Shown: one piece after another, positions 60,830 through 64,000 of the stretch
How the letters are laid out: each line of letters opens with the position of its first letter
Numbering within the stretch: position 1 is the stretch's first letter
Assembly: GCA_032164245.1 (NCBI GenBank)
Contig: JAVMKO010000003.1
Coordinates: 89,589,890-89,653,889, forward strand
Reading direction: 5' to 3'
Source of the DNA: Sternotherus odoratus
Lineage: Eukaryota; Chordata; Testudines; Kinosternidae
Length of the DNA: 64,000 nucleotides
Notes under the pieces: model-generated
Databases searched by the model: none
What the model was told of the DNA's origin: nothing
Seen by the model: the letters and a program-made list of their open reading frames with translations, nothing else
Made by a program: the position numbers and the translations under genes

Positions 60830-62006
60830 TTGGAACATGGTGGTTCGTCCATCGATTCGACGAGGACCACTCAGTCATCCGTAAATTGCTGGGGCTGATT
60901 TGGCTGTGTGCGCGCAGATGGCTGATGAGGCCAATCCTTGCACGAAAGGTCTGATGACAGATAGGACAGGGGATGAGGAGGACATCTCCAGCCGGGTTTC
61001 TGGCTTGCCTCTTTTGTTCTGCTGCAGCCGTCCTTTTGGCCTCACATGATTCGGCACCTTTATACATGGAAGTCCGATTCATTGTAGTCAGATTCATTGC
61101 GCTCTGTTCCAAAGAGTCAGGATTGATGTCAAACGCTTTGAGGGCGACTTTGAGAGTGTCTTTGAAGCGCTTCTTCTGACCCCCATGAGACCGCTGTCCT
61201 TGTTGCAACTCGCCATAAAAAAGTCGCTTTGGTAGCCGATGGTCTGACATATGGACTACATGCCCTGCCCAGCGTAGCTGCGACTGTATCAAGATGGTAA
61301 AGATGCTGGGCAGGTTTGCTTGGGCGAGTACTTCAGTGTCTGGGATCTTGTCCTGCCACTTGATGTTGAGGATCTTCCTGAGGCTTGTTGTGTGGAAGTG
61401 GTTCAGCTTCTTGGCATGGCGCTGATACACAGTCCAGGTTTCGCTGGCGTAGAGCAGTGTGGGAAGAACAACCGCCCTGTATACTTTCAGCTTGGTCTGG
61501 GTGGTGATGCCTCTTCTATTCCAGACGTTGGTGTTTAATCTGCCAAAAGTTGCACTGGCTCTAGCGAGCCTGATATTCACCTCATCATCTATGTTGGCAT
61601 TTTGGGACAGTGTGCTGCCAAGGTATGTAAATCTGTTCGCTGCATTGAGTCTCTGGCCATTAATAGTGATATTGGGCTCAACATAGAGCTTCCCTGGGGC
61701 CGGCTGACGCAAAACTTCAGTCTTCTTTATACTGATGATTAGACCGAAGTTCGCGCAGGCGTTGGAAAACTTGGAAAACTTGTCTACGCTGCCAATTCCA
61801 ATGTCTCTGTCTCTGAAAGCATTGGTCAACATAGCAGAGAATATAATGCTGAAGAGTGTAGGTGCCAGGACACAACCCTGCTTCACACCGTTTGCAACAG
61901 GAAACGGTGCAGATGACTCGCCGTTGTCCTGGACTCGTGCCTGCATGCCTTCATGAAACTGTTGGACCATAGAGATGAACTTCCTTGGGCATCCGTACTT
62001 GGCCAT
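60786..62006 (-). pseudogene. LINE RT core and C2H2 C-terminus, catalytic block lost
   Basis: 406 codons. VKQGCVLAP (residues 41-49) is present, then the sequence jumps from FRDRDIGIG (64-72) to SVDKFSK (73-79). In related elements this interval, about 45 residues, carries the FADD active site; here it is absent without a frameshift (junction near 61790). Later blocks (YLGS, LPTLLYASETW, LRWAGHV) and the C2H2-like finger are intact. The enzyme would be dead. Confidence 0.8.
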
Positions 62007-63940
62007 GATCTTCCACAGGCCCTCTCTACAAACAGTATCAAAAGCCTTGGTCAGGTCAACATAGGTGGAGAACAGTTCGGACCTCTGCTCCTGACACTTC
62101 TCTTGCAGTTATCTCGCAGCAAACACCATGTCAATGGTCCCACGCTTTTTCCGAAATCCGCACTGACTTTCTGTCAGAAGTCCCTGGTTCAGATGTGCTG
62201 TTAGGCGGTTCAGCAGGATCCTGGCGAGTATCTTGCCTGTGTTGGAGAGTAGGGATATACCTCTGTGGTTATCACAGAGCTGCCGGTTCCCTTTCCTCTT
62301 GTACAGGTGTACGATGAAAGCATCTTTGAACTCCTGCGGGATCGTCTCCTGTTGCCACATAAGTAGGAACAGTTGATGGAGTCTTTCAGTCAAGGCAGTG
62401 CCACCTTCCTTATAAATCTCAGCTGGAATGGAGTCTGAGCCAGGAGCTTTGCCGCTGGAGAGGAGATGGATCTCTTTCTTCATCTCTAATAAAGTAGGCG
62501 GGTCATCCAGTGCCTCGTTAATGGGCACTTGTGGGAGACTATCAATGGCTTCATCATTGATGGACGAGGGACGGTTCAGAATGCTGTCAAAGTGTTCAGC
62601 CCATCTTATTTTTATCAGTAATCAAAGTGTTTCCGTGCTAAGGAGAGGGCGTGATCCTGAGGATGTAGGTCCGTACACTTCTTTCAGGGCATCATAGAAA
62701 TTCTTCATGTCATGCCTGTCAGCATAGCCTTGAATCTCATCAGCTTTTCTGCTAAGCCAAGTGCCTTGCATCTGACTGAGTTTTTGCTGTATGGATCTCC
62801 GAATATTGCTGAACGCATCTTTCTTTGATGTGGACTTGGGATTGTTAAGGTAGGCTTGATGGGCGCGGTGCTTTTCTTCCAGTAGCTGCTTGATCTCATC
62901 GGAGTTCTCATCAAACCAGTCTTTATGCTTTCTGGTTGAGGGCCCCAGGATCTCTGTAGCTGTACTGTAGACCAGCCCTCTGAGTGTCGCCCAGTCAACA
63001 TCCACGTTCTGGCTGTCAAGAGGGGTGGATTCCAGACGTTCTTCCAATGCATCCACAAAGGACTGTTTAGTGCTTGTGATCTTCAACTTGGCAATATTCA
63101 GCTGTTTGGGAGTCTTCTTTCCTTGTGGGCGTCTTTTATGTTGAATACGGATGTTAAGCTTGGTGAGGATGAAGCGGTGGTCTGTCCAGCAATCACCACC
63201 ACACATGGCCTTGGTCACCCGGACGTCCTGCCTATCCCTCTTCCTGACGATAACATAGTCGATCAGTGCCAGTGTTTGGAGCGAGGGTGTTTCCATGAAG
63301 TCCGGTTACGGGTAGGGAGGTGGAAGATTGTATTTGTGATGAGCAGCTCGTGCTCTGCACAGGTCTGGAGCAAGAGAAGACCATTGCTGTTATGGTTACC
63401 CACTCCATGTTTTCCAAGGACTCCATCCCAGGCAGTGTGGTCAGAGCCGACTCTTGCGTTAAAGTCACCAAGAATGATGAGCTTGTCCGCCTTTAGAGCA
63501 TTGGCGATGACTGAATGGAGTTCCTCATAGAACGTGACCTTTACTTCATCTGGGTTGGTCATGGTTGGAGCATAGACACTGACGATGGTAAGGTGCTTCT
63601 TACCAGACAGAAGAGGGAGTTTCATGATCATGAGCCTGTCGTTTACCCCCTTTGGAAGTCCTGCCAACTTGCTAATAAGAGCTGTCTTCACTGCAAAGCC
63701 AACACCTGCCTCACGACGCTCATTGCTTTCTCTGCCGCTCCAAAAGAAGGTATAACCGGAGCCCCTTTCGCATAGTTCACCTTCCCCTGCTAGCCGAGTC
63801 TCACTCAGGGCTGCAATGTCAATGTTGTATCTGGCAAGTTCCTTTCCAATTAGGGCTGTTCTCCTCCGAGGTCTATCTGCACCTTCTCTGTCCAGTAATG
63901 TGCGCACGTTCCATGCGCCCAATATGAGAGGAACATATGG
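60830..63940 (-). mobile_element. Second antisense LINE, RT core deleted
   Basis: Minus-strand order: AP endonuclease (63964-63263: GAWNVRTLLD, ALSETR, SVYAPTM, LGDFNARVG), linker (63296-62622), RT start (62528-62109: SGKAPGSDSIPAEIY, DNHRGISLLS), RT core and C-terminus (62006-60786), ending with a C2H2-like finger (CPICHQTF...HLRAH). Breaks: a frameshift near 63263-63296, a frameshift near 62600-62622, and a TAA in the RT at 62109-62111. The 3' end lies near 60830, abutting the DIRS-like gag. Clade not assigned; the C-terminal C2H2 finger distinguishes it from the 40.9-kb element. Confidence 0.85.
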
Positions 63941-64000
63941 TGTCCATGAAAGCTTATGCTCCAAAATATCTGTTAGTTTATAAGGTGCTACAAGACTCTT
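63936..64000 (-). mobile_element. SINE-family sequence at the window edge
   Basis: The + strand 'catgaaagcttatgctccaa' and 'tctgttagtttataaggtg' match the family of the short retroposon at 19805-19902. In minus orientation it leads directly into the 5' end of the antisense LINE. It runs off the window, so its nature (neighbour or part of the LINE) is unresolved. Confidence 0.6.

Noticed and set aside
54716..64000. STXBP5 exon 8
   Set aside because: No AIHSVAWHHEGK-like frame with an acceptor was found, so it presumably lies beyond the window.

Overview
This window is vertebrate nuclear DNA, most likely from a turtle and otherwise another sauropsid. It holds the 5' end of one large protein-coding gene on the + strand plus many transposable-element remnants. 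The gene is STXBP5 (tomosyn-1). A CpG-rich promoter and 5' leader (about 850-1745) is followed by seven coding exons at 1746-1898, 3619-3716, 32905-32986, 34348-34448, 47654-47788, 50084-50147 and 54632-54715. All have GT/AG boundaries, their phases fit together exactly, and they join into 717 nt (239 codons) of open reading frame. No eighth exon was found, so the window ends inside intron 7.

The rest is non-coding. Intron 1 is short (1.7 kb) and looks unique. Intron 2 (29 kb) carries an old antisense LINE fragment, two solo LTRs with 5-bp target duplications, pogo/Tigger-like DNA elements with GC-rich hairpins, two hAT MITEs with exact 8-bp target duplications, a small SINE-like copy, a PIF/Harbinger-like fragment and a CR1 3' end. 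Intron 4 holds a nearly complete antisense RTE-like LINE (40939-44077) with a 13-bp target duplication. Introns 5 and 6 hold further hAT MITEs, a CR1 fragment, a foldback MITE with a perfect 76-bp inverted repeat, and an LTR-like repeat with an internal minisatellite. Intron 7 holds a DIRS-like gag remnant abutting a second antisense LINE whose reverse transcriptase has lost its catalytic FADD block.

The turtle assignment rests on the mix of CR1 3' ends, hAT, Harbinger-like and Tigger-like MITEs, DIRS-like gag and solo LTRs, which I recognise from sauropsid genomes; it was not tested by a search. The + strand repeats and the antisense LINEs lie only in introns or 5' flank, and none interrupts an exon. 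There are no tRNA or rRNA genes, operons or CRISPR arrays. I see no previously undescribed gene system. The most unusual items are structural: extreme foldback DNA, nested insertions with readable target duplications, and a possible chimeric LINE at the right edge.
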